64,000 nucleotides of DNA from Alphaproteobacteria bacterium GM7ARS4 (GCA_014332745.1 JACONL010000001.1:177910-241909), one strand, 5' to 3'. Counted from the stretch's first letter, positions 43,008 to 52,513 are shown. Notes: generated by a model not told the origin, from the letters alone. Numbers and translations are program-made.

Positions 43008-44195
43008 ATGGCTCTATTCCTTGTTCTTATTGTCATCGGTGTGAGTGTCTCTTCCTACATTTACGGGAGAAGGCATCTCTTTGATATAGAAGCCTACCCC
43101 TATATCCCCCGCCATGCCTCATGGCTCATGCCTCTTTTTTCGAGCTTCGTCCTGACGCTCTGTATCTTGTTCCTCCTGTCCGTCTTCGAGGAGGCTCACC
43201 TTGTCCTGTCCCTTGTGCTCTTGGCGTTTATCGCTGTGGCATGCTTTCTCATAGGGCACTATGACATGGCGCGTCCATCCAGCGCTGTCCGTCGCGTCAT
43301 GGGACATGGCATCACCATAGTGCTCTTGCTCTGCACATGTGTCTCTGTGCTCACGGCATTCGCCATTATGCTCTCTCTCCTCATCGAGTCGCTTCGTTTT
43401 TTTCTCCATATCCATCCCCTTGACGTCTTTTTTGGCACGACATGGAGTCCTCAATTTAGCACGACAGACAGCAACAATCATGGCGCCTTTGGCTTTCTTC
43501 CTCTGCTCTGGGGGACATTTTATATCTCTTTTATTGCCGTCCTCTTTGCATCATCCATCGGTTTCATGACGGCGATTTACCTCAATCAATATGCCTCTCG
43601 CGCCATACGTATGGTTGTGAAACCCCTCTTGGAGATTCTCGCTGGCATTCCTACCGTTGTCTATGGATTCTTTGCCATCACATTGGTTGGGCCTTTTCTC
43701 AACCAAGCAGGCCATGCCATTGGCGTCAACATCGCCACAACAAGTGTCCTCACAGCGGGGATTGTCATGGGGATCATGCTCATTCCTTTCATCTCGAGCT
43801 TATCAGAAGACGTCATGCATGCGGTGCCGCGCGCCATGATAGAGAGCTCCTATGGCATCGGCGCGACAAAATCAGAGACCATAAAATACGTTATCCTGCC
43901 AGCGGCCTTGCCCGGACTCATCGGCGCGCTCACCCTCACCTTGTCCCGCGCCGTCGGCGAGACCATGATTGTCGTGATGGCCGCAGGAATCGCTGCCCGT
44001 CTCACCCTCAACCCCTTCGAACCTTTGACAACGGTGACGGTGAAAATTGTGTCCCAACTCACAGGCGACTTCGAATTCGATACGCCACAAACCCTCGTGT
44101 CCTTCGCCCTCGGCATGACGCTCTTCCTTCTCACATTCGCCATGAATATGGTCGCCTTCTCCATTGTGAGACGCTACCAGCAACGCTATCACTGA
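43008..44195 (+). CDS. pstC: Phosphate ABC transporter permease PstC
   Basis: Inner-membrane permease of the high-affinity phosphate system. The 395-residue product has two N-terminal helix pairs before the permease core, as in the longer alphaproteobacterial form. The core shows GTFYISFIAVLFASSIGFMTAIYL, EILAGIPTVVYGFFA and the EAA loop ESSYGIGATKSETIKYVILPAALPG. No pstS precedes it and no clear Pho box was found in the 76 bases upstream. pstA follows after 38 bases. Confidence 0.93.
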   Translation: MALFLVLIVIGVSVSSYIYGRRHLFDIEAYPYIPRHASWLMPLFSSFVLTLCILFLLSVFEEAHLVLSLVLLAFIAVACFLIGHYDMARPSSAVRRVMGHGITIVLLLCTCVSVLTAFAIMLSLLIESLRFFLHIHPLDVFFGTTWSPQFSTTDSNNHGAFGFLPLLWGTFYISFIAVLFASSIGFMTAIYLNQYASRAIRMVVKPLLEILAGIPTVVYGFFAITLVGPFLNQAGHAIGVNIATTSVLTAGIVMGIMLIPFISSLSEDVMHAVPRAMIESSYGIGATKSETIKYVILPAALPGLIGALTLTLSRAVGETMIVVMAAGIAARLTLNPFEPLTTVTVKIVSQLTGDFEFDTPQTLVSFALGMTLFLLTFAMNMVAFSIVRRYQQRYH

Positions 44196-44233
44196 CAGAG
44201 CGTTCACATGTCTCTCACATAGGACAACATCCC

Positions 44234-45478
44234 ATGCCCCTCTTGCACAAACGCCCATCCACGCATGGTTTAGAAAGACGCCTCTCAAAAGAACGTCATT
44301 TCCACTTTTTAGGGCGTCTCGCCACCGCTATCAGTCTTTTTTTCCTTGTCGTCCTCTTTGCCTTTATCTTAGGAAACGGCATCAGCGGGTTCTTTCGCTA
44401 TGATATTGCCCTCTCCTTCCCTATGACAGAAGAACAAGGACAATCCTACAGGAAAGCACTCTACAGCGCCCTCTATGAAAAATTAGGGGTGACCGACACA
44501 GCCGACAGACTCATGGGACGTCAGCTCTTGAGCCGTGCCGCTCCCGATGTCTTACAAGAAGCACGCCGCACTCAAGAACAGAAAGCCCAAGACGCCCCTC
44601 TCTCCCTATGGATTCCCGCCAGCATGTTGGTGGAAAACATTATGAAGGGGCGTTATGACTCGTCCCTCCCCGAAGAGCAAAGGCTCGTGAAGGATAAGCA
44701 CATCGCATGGGTGCGCACATTGGATGAAGGAGGATTCCTACGTTGGCATATCAATAGGGATTTCTTTACCAATGGCGCGACAAGTTCGCCAGAGACAGCC
44801 GGCATCGGTATCGCCCTCTTGGGGTCGCTCATTATGATGGTCATCGTTGTCCTTGTCAGTGTCCCCGTAGGCGTATGCGCTGCCATTTACCTAGAGGAAT
44901 TCGCGCCAAAACATAACCGCTTTATCTATCTTCTCGAATTGAATATCAATAATCTCGCCGCTGTGCCATCTATTGTCTTTGGTATTCTCGGACTCGCCAT
45001 TTTTATCAATGTCTTTGGCATTCCCCGTTCCTCGCCGCTCACAGGAGGGCTCGTCTTGTCCCTCATGACACTTCCCACAGTCATCATATCGGCGCGTTCT
45101 GTCCTGAAAGCCGTTCCCTTATCCCTGAAATGGTCTGCTTATGGCTTAGGCGCTTCAAAACATCAAGTCATTTTCCACCATGTCCTCCCCGTTGCGACGC
45201 CCGGCATCGCCACAGGCGCTATCATAGGACTCGCCCAAGCATTAGGCGAAACAGCGCCTCTCCTCATGATCGGCATGTTTGCCTTCGTCGCTGATTATCC
45301 TCAATCACTGCTCGAACCCGCTAGCGCCTTGCCCGTGCAAACCTTCATATGGGCTGGCTCCCCCGAGCCCGGATTCGCCCAACGCACCGCCGCCTCCATT
45401 ATCGTCTTGCTCTTCTTCCTTATCACCATGAACGCTACCGCCGTCTATCTCAGACAAAAATTTGAAATCAAGTGGTAA
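44234..45478 (+). CDS. pstA: Phosphate ABC transporter permease PstA with DUF3333 N-terminal domain
   Basis: Second permease of the phosphate system, 414 residues. After the first helix (about 29-50) there is a periplasmic domain of about 130 residues of the DUF3333 type seen in alphaproteobacterial PstA. The core follows with GIGIALLGSLIMMVIVV, AVPSIVFGILGLAIF and the EAA loop KWSAYGLGASKHQVIFHHVLPVATPG. ALGETAPLLMIG is typical. pstB follows directly. Confidence 0.94.
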   Translation: MPLLHKRPSTHGLERRLSKERHFHFLGRLATAISLFFLVVLFAFILGNGISGFFRYDIALSFPMTEEQGQSYRKALYSALYEKLGVTDTADRLMGRQLLSRAAPDVLQEARRTQEQKAQDAPLSLWIPASMLVENIMKGRYDSSLPEEQRLVKDKHIAWVRTLDEGGFLRWHINRDFFTNGATSSPETAGIGIALLGSLIMMVIVVLVSVPVGVCAAIYLEEFAPKHNRFIYLLELNINNLAAVPSIVFGILGLAIFINVFGIPRSSPLTGGLVLSLMTLPTVIISARSVLKAVPLSLKWSAYGLGASKHQVIFHHVLPVATPGIATGAIIGLAQALGETAPLLMIGMFAFVADYPQSLLEPASALPVQTFIWAGSPEPGFAQRTAASIIVLLFFLITMNATAVYLRQKFEIKW

Positions 45479-45517
45479 ATGCTTTACCATCGCCCCGTGA
45501 ATCAGGGACATAACGTC

Positions 45518-46282
45518 ATGACAAAGAGAGTCAAATTCATCGCCAAAAGCGTCGACGTCTATTATGGTGAAAAACACGCCCTCTATGATGTCACCATCGA
45601 CATTTTCGAAAAAGAGGTGCTCGCCCTCATAGGACCCTCAGGCTGTGGAAAGTCCACATTCATACGTTGCCTCAACCGTATCAATGATGAAATAGAGACA
45701 TGCCACGTCAAAGGCTCTATCCTGTTAGACGGCATCGACATCAATAGCACACAAATGAATGTGTTCGAACTACGAAGAAAAGTCGGCATTGTGTTCCAAA
45801 AACCAACGCCTTTCCCGCGCTCTATCTTCGACAATATCGCCTATGGACCACGTATCCATGGCATCGCACACAATAACAAGCAATTGGCCTCCCTCGTGGA
45901 AGAAAGCCTCCATAAGGCAGCCCTCCTCGATGACGTCAAGGACAGACTCGATGAACCCGCCCTCAGCCTCTCTGGCGGACAACAGCAACGCCTCTGTATC
46001 GCACGCGCCCTCGCCGTCAATCCAGAAGTCATCCTCATGGATGAACCATGCTCCGCCCTCGACCCCATCGCCACAGCGCGCATCGAATCCCTCATCGATA
46101 CACTAGGAAAAGAATATACTATCATTGTCGTAACCCACTCCATGCAACAGGCCGCACGCATATCACAACGAACAGCCTTCTTCCATGTAGGAAAACTTGT
46201 CGAGTGCGACGACACCGACACCATCTTCACACACCCAACGGACGAACGCACCCATGGCTATATCACAGGACGATTCGGATAA
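45518..46282 (+). CDS. pstB: Phosphate ABC transporter ATP-binding protein PstB
   Basis: ATPase of the phosphate system, 254 residues from ATG 45518. Walker A is GPSGCGKST, then [12 protein letters not shown] and [19 protein letters not shown], both PstB-specific. The signature is [16 protein letters not shown] and Walker [12 protein letters not shown]. An in-frame ATG at 45479, directly after the pstA stop, would add 13 residues. The later start has AGGGA upstream and matches the family length. phoU starts four bases after the stop. Confidence 0.95.
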   Translation: MTKRVKFIAKSVDVYYGEKHALYDVTIDIFEKEVLALIGPSGCGKSTFIRCLNRINDEIETCHVKGSILLDGIDINSTQMNVFELRRKVGIVFQKPTPFPRSIFDNIAYGPRIHGIAHNNKQLASLVEESLHKAALLDDVKDRLDEPALSLSGGQQQRLCIARALAVNPEVILMDEPCSALDPIATARIESLIDTLGKEYTIIVVTHSMQQAARISQRTAFFHVGKLVECDDTDTIFTHPTDERTHGYITGRFG

Positions 46283-46286
46283 CCCC

Positions 46287-46988
46287 ATGATGAAAACGCA
46301 ACACCATATCGTCTCTGCCTATGATGACGAACTGAAGAAACTCTCCAATATCACCATCACGATGTTGAGTCAGTCGCAAAAAATGCTGGAACAGAGCGTC
46401 GATGCGCTCAAAGAGAAGAAAGATACGCAAGCGCGCCATGTTGTCAAAAAAGATGACAAAGTGGACGCCCTCGAAGCATCAGGAGAAGAACTCGCCATCC
46501 GCATGATCGCACTGAGGCAACCGATGGGCGCAGATCTACGCATGATCATTGCCAGCCTCAAAATGAATAGCGACATAGAACGCATTGCCGATTATGCCTC
46601 TAATATCGCAAAAAAAGTGTCCCTCGTCTTGGGGGAAAAAGACGCAGAACGCCGTAACCGCTGTATTGACCATTGTGTCCCTGGCATGGCATCGATGGCA
46701 CAAGAACTCCTCTCTGTGGGGCATGACGTGATACGCCTCATAGAAAATCCCTCCGCCAGCCACGCCGTCACCATATGGAAACGGGACGCCTCCATCAACG
46801 ACCATTATGTCGACAATTTTAAGACTTTATCCCTCTGCCTGAAAGAAGATAAAGCCCATGTCGCCATCTGCACCCATTTCATCTTTATCATTAAGGATAT
46901 GGAGCGCATAGGCGACCACTTTAAAAATGTGGCGGAGTCTATTTTCTACTATCGAAAAGGCGTGCCGTTCAGCAAACACCTACTCTGA
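46287..46988 (+). CDS. phoU: Phosphate signalling protein PhoU
   Basis: Negative regulator that links PstSCAB with the PhoR kinase; two three-helix bundles of PhoU type in 233 residues. The metal-contact motifs appear twice: ASLKMNSDIERIADYASNIAKK in the first half and IIKDMERIGDHFKNVAE in the second. The open frame upstream to 46197 lies within pstB, so ATG 46287, four bases after pstB, is chosen. Its 3' end overlaps the convergent AmpG-like gene by nine bases. Confidence 0.94.
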   Translation: MMKTQHHIVSAYDDELKKLSNITITMLSQSQKMLEQSVDALKEKKDTQARHVVKKDDKVDALEASGEELAIRMIALRQPMGADLRMIIASLKMNSDIERIADYASNIAKKVSLVLGEKDAERRNRCIDHCVPGMASMAQELLSVGHDVIRLIENPSASHAVTIWKRDASINDHYVDNFKTLSLCLKEDKAHVAICTHFIFIIKDMERIGDHFKNVAESIFYYRKGVPFSKHLL

Positions 46989-48248
46989 AGCAAGCCAACG
47001 CCTAAAGGTGGCACGTAATGCCACCATCATCCACAGGGACGGGAGAGCAATGATGGCGGAAAACAGGAAAAACAGAGGCCACCCCAACATATCGGCAAAC
47101 ACACCGCTGAAGGACGATAAAACATTCCTCCCGAATGCCATAAAAGACGATAAGAGGGCATACTGAGTCGCCGCCCACATAGGATGACAGAGCGCCGATA
47201 GGAAGGCAACAAACGCTGCCGAGCCCATGCCACCCGTCATATTCTCGATGGTGATCGTCACATAGAGCCACCCCGCATGGTTGCCAACCGCCGCCTGCCA
47301 AATAAACACAAGATTCGATAACATTTGCGCAAGACCACATGCCAACAGCCCGCCATAGAGACCCCAACGCAAACAAAGAAATCCCCCCACGACAACCCCC
47401 GCCAATGTAGCAAGCACGCCATAAATCTTGCTGATAAGGGCGACCTCCGATGCTTGAAAGCCCAATTCATAATAAAAAGGATTCGCCATCACGCCTAACG
47501 TCGCATCCGTCAATTTATACAAGACGATAAATATCAGCAAAAGACACCAATGGGGCTTTTCCATGAACTGCATGAAGGGACTCATGACGACCCTCTGGAA
47601 AGAGGATGGCATATGGCGTCCCCCGTCCCCCACAGGACGTGGCGGCGATGGCGCAAGAAGCACCGCCGCCATCCCCACCACCATACAAAGCGCCATCACA
47701 TCATAGACATGATGCCACGCCATATGGTCGGACAAGAATAAGGCGCCAGCCCCCGATACAAGCAATCCCAAACGATAGCCCAATTGAGTCGCCATGGACC
47801 CCGCCGCTTGTTCGTCCGCCGCTAACATCTCGATGCGATAGGCATCGACGACAATGTCTTGACTCGCCGACCAAAACGCCACCAGCAATGCCGCCAACGC
47901 CACACCATAAGGCTGTTCGATGGGATTAATACGCCCAAGAAGCAACAAAGAGGCAAGGAGACAGCATTGCGTGATGATAATCCATGAACGACGATGCCCT
48001 AAAAAAGACATGTCAAAACGCACGCCATCACAGACGAAAGACCACAGGAATTTTAACGTGTAGGGAAGACCCACAAGGCTATAAAATCCTATGGTTGTCT
48101 TATCAACACCTTCGCTGGCAAGACGCCAATAGAGCGTTGAACTGGTGAGTAAGAGAGGCAAACCACTGGACGCCCCCATAAGGAAAATAACGAAGAGACG
48201 TCTCGATGCCACAATGGCATAGATATGATGCCACGAAGCACCAGACAT
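46980..48248 (-). CDS. ampG: AmpG-like MFS permease
   Basis: Integral membrane protein of the major facilitator superfamily, 422 residues with about 12 helices. FLMGASSGLPLLLTSSTLYWRL at the first helix, FLWSFVCDGVRFD with HRRSWI, and SASQDIVVDAYRIEML are hallmarks of the AmpG family, which imports muropeptides for cell-wall recycling. The frame is open upstream to 48332 inside the kinase gene; ATG 48248, five bases after the kinase stop, is chosen. It is convergent with phoU and overlaps it by nine bases. The substrate is inferred from family only. Confidence 0.87.
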   Translation of the reverse strand: MSGASWHHIYAIVASRRLFVIFLMGASSGLPLLLTSSTLYWRLASEGVDKTTIGFYSLVGLPYTLKFLWSFVCDGVRFDMSFLGHRRSWIIITQCCLLASLLLLGRINPIEQPYGVALAALLVAFWSASQDIVVDAYRIEMLAADEQAAGSMATQLGYRLGLLVSGAGALFLSDHMAWHHVYDVMALCMVVGMAAVLLAPSPPRPVGDGGRHMPSSFQRVVMSPFMQFMEKPHWCLLLIFIVLYKLTDATLGVMANPFYYELGFQASEVALISKIYGVLATLAGVVVGGFLCLRWGLYGGLLACGLAQMLSNLVFIWQAAVGNHAGWLYVTITIENMTGGMGSAAFVAFLSALCHPMWAATQYALLSSFMAFGRNVLSSFSGVFADMLGWPLFFLFSAIIALPSLWMMVALRATFRRWLASE

Positions 48249-48253
48249 GACGT

Positions 48254-49273
48254 TCACGCTTTTGCGTCTAAAAACTCGAGGAGCGGCGTCTGAGGACGCG
48301 CGCCAAAATGACTGATGACCTCTGCCGCACATAAAGCGCCATAATGTCCACAGACAGATGGGGCATGCCCACCCACAAGCCCATGTAAAAATCCTGCCGC
48401 ATAGAGGTCGCCAGCCCCCGTGCTATCAACGACACGCTTCCAGACGACAGCATCAATGGCCTCGTCCTTGTCATGATGTTCTGTGGCCATATCCATGACG
48501 ATAGAGCCCTTATCGCCACGGGTGATGATGGCGAGACCACGCCTATGGAACGAACGCCACGCCTTTTGCGCTTGTGCGACATCCTGCGTGCGCGTGAGAG
48601 CATAGGCCTCTAGCTCGTTGGCAAACACAATGTCACAATGCTCCTTGATGAAAGGTATGAGCCCGTCTCGATATGTCTCGGCTAACCCTACATCAGAGAG
48701 TGAAAAAACAACCTGCCCGCCAGCGCCACGCACAATGGTGGCAGCCCTCTCCATAAGAGGCACGCCATGGTCTGTGCTCCACAGATACCCCTCTAAAAAA
48801 AGATAGGACGTATCCTCTAACATAGGACGCCCATCCTCCACATCCTCCACGCCCAAAAAGCTGCTCGCCCCTAAGAACGTCTGCATACTGCGATGACCAT
48901 CAGGAGTCACAAAAATTAAACAACGCGCCGTCGAGACAGAGCCCGTCAACGCCTTGACAGTGAACGTCACACCACAACGACTCATATCTGCCGAGAATGC
49001 TCTGCCTAACCCATCATCAGCAACCTTGCCAAGAAAAGCACAACGCCCGCCCAATGATGCTAGCCCTACCATCGTATTGGCAACAGAACCACCACATATC
49101 TCTAATTGAGGGACAAGCTGACGATAGAGACGTTGGGAGTCCTCTTCCCCAACAAGCGTCATGCGATGTTTGAGAATGCCCGCCTTCGCCAAAAAGGCAT
49201 CATCCACATCCACAAGCACATCAAGAACGGCATTGCCAATACCAACAACATGGTAGCGTTTATCACCCATCAT
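48254..49273 (-). CDS. PfkB-family carbohydrate kinase, adenosine-kinase-like
   Basis: Ribokinase-fold kinase of 339 residues. VVGIGNAVLDVLV is the N-terminal strand, GGSVANTMVGLASLGG the substrate loop, and VVDSTGAGDLYAAGFL the catalytic anion hole with the base Asp. Close relatives in alphaproteobacteria are annotated as adenosine kinase or as sugar kinase; sequence alone does not settle the substrate. AGGGAGG five bases before ATG 49273 fixes the start, and the longer frame to 49423 overlaps nth. An adenosine kinase would use the adenosine released by AhcY, which fits but is not proven. Confidence 0.85.
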   Translation of the reverse strand: MMGDKRYHVVGIGNAVLDVLVDVDDAFLAKAGILKHRMTLVGEEDSQRLYRQLVPQLEICGGSVANTMVGLASLGGRCAFLGKVADDGLGRAFSADMSRCGVTFTVKALTGSVSTARCLIFVTPDGHRSMQTFLGASSFLGVEDVEDGRPMLEDTSYLFLEGYLWSTDHGVPLMERAATIVRGAGGQVVFSLSDVGLAETYRDGLIPFIKEHCDIVFANELEAYALTRTQDVAQAQKAWRSFHRRGLAIITRGDKGSIVMDMATEHHDKDEAIDAVVWKRVVDSTGAGDLYAAGFLHGLVGGHAPSVCGHYGALCAAEVISHFGARPQTPLLEFLDAKA

Positions 49274-49283
49274 GGTGTCCTCC

Positions 49284-50057
49284 CTATCTTTTTGCTTTAT
49301 GCGGCCACATGCACACATCATAGGCAACGCAACGCCCACATCGAGGGACGCGCGCAAGACATGTATAACGCCCATGGAGAATAAGCCAATGGTGACAACG
49401 TTTCTTTGCCCACGAAGGCACACGCGCCTCTAACGCCTCTTCCACCTCCTGCGGCGTCTTTCCTCGCGCTAATCCCATCCTGTTCGATACTCTAAAAATA
49501 TGGGTATCAACAGCAATCGTCGGCATACCAAAAAAGATATTCAGAACGACATTGGCGGTCTTACGCCCAACCCCAGAAAGACGCTGTAGCGCATCCCTAT
49601 CACACGGCACCTCGCCGCCATGTCTCTCTAACAGCTGACGGCTCAATGCCATGATATAGCGCGCCTTGCTCCTATAGAGTCCTATGGTCTTGATAGCATC
49701 CTGTAAGTTCGAGAGACCCCATTGAAGCATTTTCTCAGGGGAGTCGCGCTCTCCAAAAAAACCCTTCGTCGCGCCATTGACAGCTTTATCTGTCGCTTGT
49801 GCCGAAAGCACAACAGCCACCAAAAGGGTATAGCTGTTCGTATAGAACAGCTCGCCCTTCGGTGACGCATCGACATCCTCGAAATGCCGAAAAAGAGACT
49901 CAACCTCTTCTGCTGAGAGCATGCCCTCTGACCCCTGAGAAGGACGCGCATGGGAAGGACGCGCATGGGAAGGACGCGCCTGAGAAGGACGCGCCTGAGA
50001 AGGACGCGCATGGGAAGCGCGCAACGCACCGAACGTCCCCTCAGCCATCATCGTCAC
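49284..50057 (-). CDS. nth: Endonuclease III with repetitive N-terminal extension
   Basis: DNA glycosylase/AP lyase for oxidised pyrimidines. With GTG 50057 as start it has 257 residues. The helix-hairpin-helix LQRLSGVGRKTANV carries catalytic Lys166, VDTHIFRV carries Asp184, and the [4Fe-4S] cysteines are Cys233, 240, 243 and 249 with the classical 6-2-5 spacing. About 45 residues precede the usual start, including repeats of the five residues ARPS(Q/H) encoded by a 15-bp tandem array. ATG 49922 (M46) would give a normal length. GTG 50057 overlaps the lipoprotein stop by GTGA, which supports the long form. Confidence 0.92.
   Translation of the reverse strand: MTMMAEGTFGALRASHARPSQARPSQARPSHARPSHARPSQGSEGMLSAEEVESLFRHFEDVDASPKGELFYTNSYTLLVAVVLSAQATDKAVNGATKGFFGERDSPEKMLQWGLSNLQDAIKTIGLYRSKARYIMALSRQLLERHGGEVPCDRDALQRLSGVGRKTANVVLNIFFGMPTIAVDTHIFRVSNRMGLARGKTPQEVEEALEARVPSWAKKRCHHWLILHGRYTCLARVPRCGRCVAYDVCMWPHKAKR
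49934..50023 (-). repeat. 15-bp tandem repeat array in the 5' part of nth
   Basis: Six consecutive 15-base units fill 49934-50023. Two alternating versions occur (CCTGAGAAGGACGCG in units 1, 4 and 5; CATGGGAAGGACGCG in units 2 and 3), and the last unit has diverged. In frame they encode ARPSQ or ARPSH. The size and frame suggest slippage or unequal recombination. Confidence 0.9.
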
Positions 50058-50599
50058 GGCGAAGAAGGAATGAACACCTTTCCCGCCTCAGGAGGCGTCC
50101 TGTCCACAGGGGCTAACACATCCTCCTCTCTCCCCGTCAGCGACAATATCCTGCCCGTGAAGTCTAAATACGCCGTGCGCGACTCCTCCCACAAAATCTC
50201 CGCATCGAAAGAGGCGCGCATGGTATACGCACCTTCATCCACAACCCGCACCGACTCCTTGAGATAATGCACGCTCTCCACCAATGACTCATGGAGAGGC
50301 ATAAGAGACTCTGACGGAAGCACTAAACCCTTGAGCTCTTCCACAGAGCCAAGCGCCTCAAGATAGTCATAGAGAACGTCTTCTCGGGCCTTAAAAGCGT
50401 CCGTATCGATAGCCTTGCTATCGATGGCATGCCTCTCGAGGAGCTGACCATGGGTAATCAAGGCATAACCTAGCACCGCATGCTTATCCTTGATGAGGTC
50501 ATGATAGGCTTGTGCCTCCTCCATAGATGGATTGCCACATCCCATCACAAGACAGCACGCTATCACCGCCCCACGGTAAGAATAATGCTTTTTTCCCAC
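50054..50599 (-). CDS. Hypothetical lipoprotein
   Basis: A 181-residue exported protein. The signal AVIACCLVMGCGNPS has a lipobox (LVMGC) with the Cys at about residue 21. The mature part is predicted to be mainly helical and acidic, with no motif I recognise. Its stop overlaps the nth start (GTGA), so it is the first gene of the lipoprotein-nth-kinase-ampG run. It is divergent from the exported SRPBCC gene, with 151 bases between. Confidence 0.65.
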   Translation of the reverse strand: MGKKHYSYRGAVIACCLVMGCGNPSMEEAQAYHDLIKDKHAVLGYALITHGQLLERHAIDSKAIDTDAFKAREDVLYDYLEALGSVEELKGLVLPSESLMPLHESLVESVHYLKESVRVVDEGAYTMRASFDAEILWEESRTAYLDFTGRILSLTGREEDVLAPVDRTPPEAGKVFIPSSP

Positions 50600-50663
50600 G
50601 ATTCATCTCCTCTCTTGTCTGTGTCCCTTACCATAGAGCCACCATAGAGAATGTCCTTTCACG

Positions 50664-50692
50664 TTGCAATGTCTTTAGCACAGATATACGAT
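50664..50692 (+). promoter_or_regulatory. Candidate promoter of the exported SRPBCC gene
   Basis: TTGCAA (50664-50669) and TACGAT (50687-50692) are 17 bases apart, 58 bases before ATG 50751. The -35 is identical to that proposed for the autotransporter. The match to consensus is moderate. Confidence 0.35.
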
Positions 50693-50750
50693 AGGCGAGG
50701 GCTTTCTCCTATAACCAAACGCTAACCATTGAGAAAAAGGAAGGTGTGCG

Positions 50751-51257
50751 ATGAGGCACTATGTAGGTCGTGTGTGTTCTCTATGCTTTTTTCTGTCGTT
50801 ATGTGGCGTGTCATGCCTCAGCCTCAATGGGATAGCAGCGGCGGCCTCTATCAATCTGTCGAGAGATGTCGTCATCAATCAGCCTAAGAACGTCGTATGG
50901 GACAGAATGGGACATTTCAACGCCATGGAGAGGTGGCATCCTGCTGTGTCATCAACACAAATGGCGGGAGCTGACGTGCCAACACGCCTCCTTATCCTCA
51001 AGGATGGGCGTATTGTTCGTGAAGAGCTCATCGATTATCGTGAAAACAATGCCTATACATACAAAATTCTTGACGGCCCCTTTCCTGTGAAAAACTATAT
51101 TTCTACGCTCTCTGTGGAGGATGAAGGAACGCGCACCCGTGTCATATGGACAGCGCGTTTTGAGCCCGCTGATGGCGTGTCGAAAGAGAAAGCCGAAAAA
51201 ACAATGGTTGGCGTCTATGAAAGTGGACTCAAAAACCTCATGCGCATGCTCCGCTAA
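50751..51257 (+). CDS. Exported SRPBCC (START-like) family protein
   Basis: A 168-residue protein with a signal peptide (CFFLSLCGVSCLSLNGIAAA) followed by a START-like fold of the polyketide cyclase/dehydrase class. SRDVVINQPKNVVWDRMGHFNAMERWHPAV is the usual opening strand and helix. TRTRVIWTARFEP and the long C-terminal helix (YESGLKNLMRML) close the cavity. Such proteins bind hydrophobic ligands; export to the periplasm is less common. AAGGAAGG about ten bases upstream is a strong ribosome-binding site. It stands alone between the divergent lipoprotein gene and the convergent moeA. Confidence 0.82.
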   Translation: MRHYVGRVCSLCFFLSLCGVSCLSLNGIAAAASINLSRDVVINQPKNVVWDRMGHFNAMERWHPAVSSTQMAGADVPTRLLILKDGRIVREELIDYRENNAYTYKILDGPFPVKNYISTLSVEDEGTRTRVIWTARFEPADGVSKEKAEKTMVGVYESGLKNLMRMLR

Positions 51258-51274
51258 ACCACAGCGCCAGCCTG

Positions 51275-52513
51275 TCATCCCTCGTCACTGATAAGGGGAA
51301 GACCATCGACCATATCCCCCACACGGGCTGGACCTGCGCCCGCTTGTCTACGTATCATAACGTCGGCATGGGCAAATTCCTTCAGGCCTGCGCTATCCTG
51401 AGAGGAAAAGGCGCGCACCCCCTCACCCACAAACATCCCGCGACGATAATGCTCGCGCGTCCCCTCCTCAGGCAAGGCGCGCGTCAGAGGGTAAGAACGC
51501 CACCCCGATAAATCACCAGAGAGACCAAACCAACGCCTTATCATAGGACGCAAAAAAAGAAGACCACATACCATAGACGATACAGGATTGCCCGGAAGAC
51601 ATAAGAGAGGACACCCTGCAATGACAGCAAAACGCACAGGCTTGCCCGGACGTATGGCGACTTTATGGAAAAAAAGACACGCCTCCTTTTCATCTTGCTC
51701 CTCAAGGACACGCGCCACAACATCATAGCGCCCCACAGACGCCCCTCCCGTCGTCACAATCATGTCCACTTGTGGCAAAAGCACATCCCATAACACGTCA
51801 CGGAAGGCTTGCCTATCGTCACGAACAATACCTTGATACACGACCTCACCCCCCCACGCCTCGATAGAGGCAGCGAGTCCCACCAATGTCGAGGCGATCA
51901 CACGATGAGATGGCACATCTCTCTCTCCAAGCATTGCCAATTCATCGCCAGTGGCAAGCAACGCAATACGAGGCTTCTTAAAAACAGACAATGTCGCCCG
52001 ATTGAGAGACGCCAGCAACAGAAGATGACGCGCCTGCAACCATAGGGGAGCTGTCAATAACATATCCCCCTTTTTCATCGCGCTCCCTTGCTGACGAACA
52101 TAAGCCCCCTTTGGCGGTACATGGGCGCATGTCACCATGCCGTCCTTCTCTTGCGCATCCTCTTGGAGCAACACCCTGTCGCTCCCTTCTGGAACGACAG
52201 CCCCCGTATAAAGACGCACCGCCATCCCTCTCTCCAATGGGGATGACACATCATAAGGCACGCCCGCCCGCGACTCCCCCACCAATGTCCAGCCATAAAC
52301 GCCTTGATGACGCCTAAAATATGGCGAGACACCATACCCATCCATAGACGACACAGCGCAGGGAGGCTCATGACGGACAGCATGAATCGACTCGGCCAAG
52401 ACCCTCCCGCGACACTGCCTCAGCGCTCTTGTCTCCCATGCCCTGTCCTTGCGCCCCCACGCCAGCAACAATCCCTCGTCTAGGCGATGATAGGCCTCAC
52501 GCAAAGGTATCAT
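51275..52513 (-). CDS. moeA: Molybdopterin molybdenumtransferase MoeA
   Basis: Inserts molybdate into adenylylated molybdopterin. The 412-residue product shows AVSSMDGYGV, the TGAVVPEGSDRVLLQED strand pair, and TTGGASVGRYD in the MoaB-like domain. KVAIRPGKPVRF and LCLPGNPVSSMV are also typical. It is the last gene of trpG-trpD-trpC-moaC-moeA; in related alphaproteobacteria lexA often follows, but here the next gene is the convergent SRPBCC gene. Its ATG overlaps the moaC end by 17 bases. Confidence 0.95.
   Translation of the reverse strand: MIPLREAYHRLDEGLLLAWGRKDRAWETRALRQCRGRVLAESIHAVRHEPPCAVSSMDGYGVSPYFRRHQGVYGWTLVGESRAGVPYDVSSPLERGMAVRLYTGAVVPEGSDRVLLQEDAQEKDGMVTCAHVPPKGAYVRQQGSAMKKGDMLLTAPLWLQARHLLLLASLNRATLSVFKKPRIALLATGDELAMLGERDVPSHRVIASTLVGLAASIEAWGGEVVYQGIVRDDRQAFRDVLWDVLLPQVDMIVTTGGASVGRYDVVARVLEEQDEKEACLFFHKVAIRPGKPVRFAVIAGCPLLCLPGNPVSSMVCGLLFLRPMIRRWFGLSGDLSGWRSYPLTRALPEEGTREHYRRGMFVGEGVRAFSSQDSAGLKEFAHADVMIRRQAGAGPARVGDMVDGLPLISDEG

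Noticed and set aside
49934-50023. CRISPR-like array
   Set aside because: The units are 15 bases without spacers, lie in frame in nth, and there are no cas genes.
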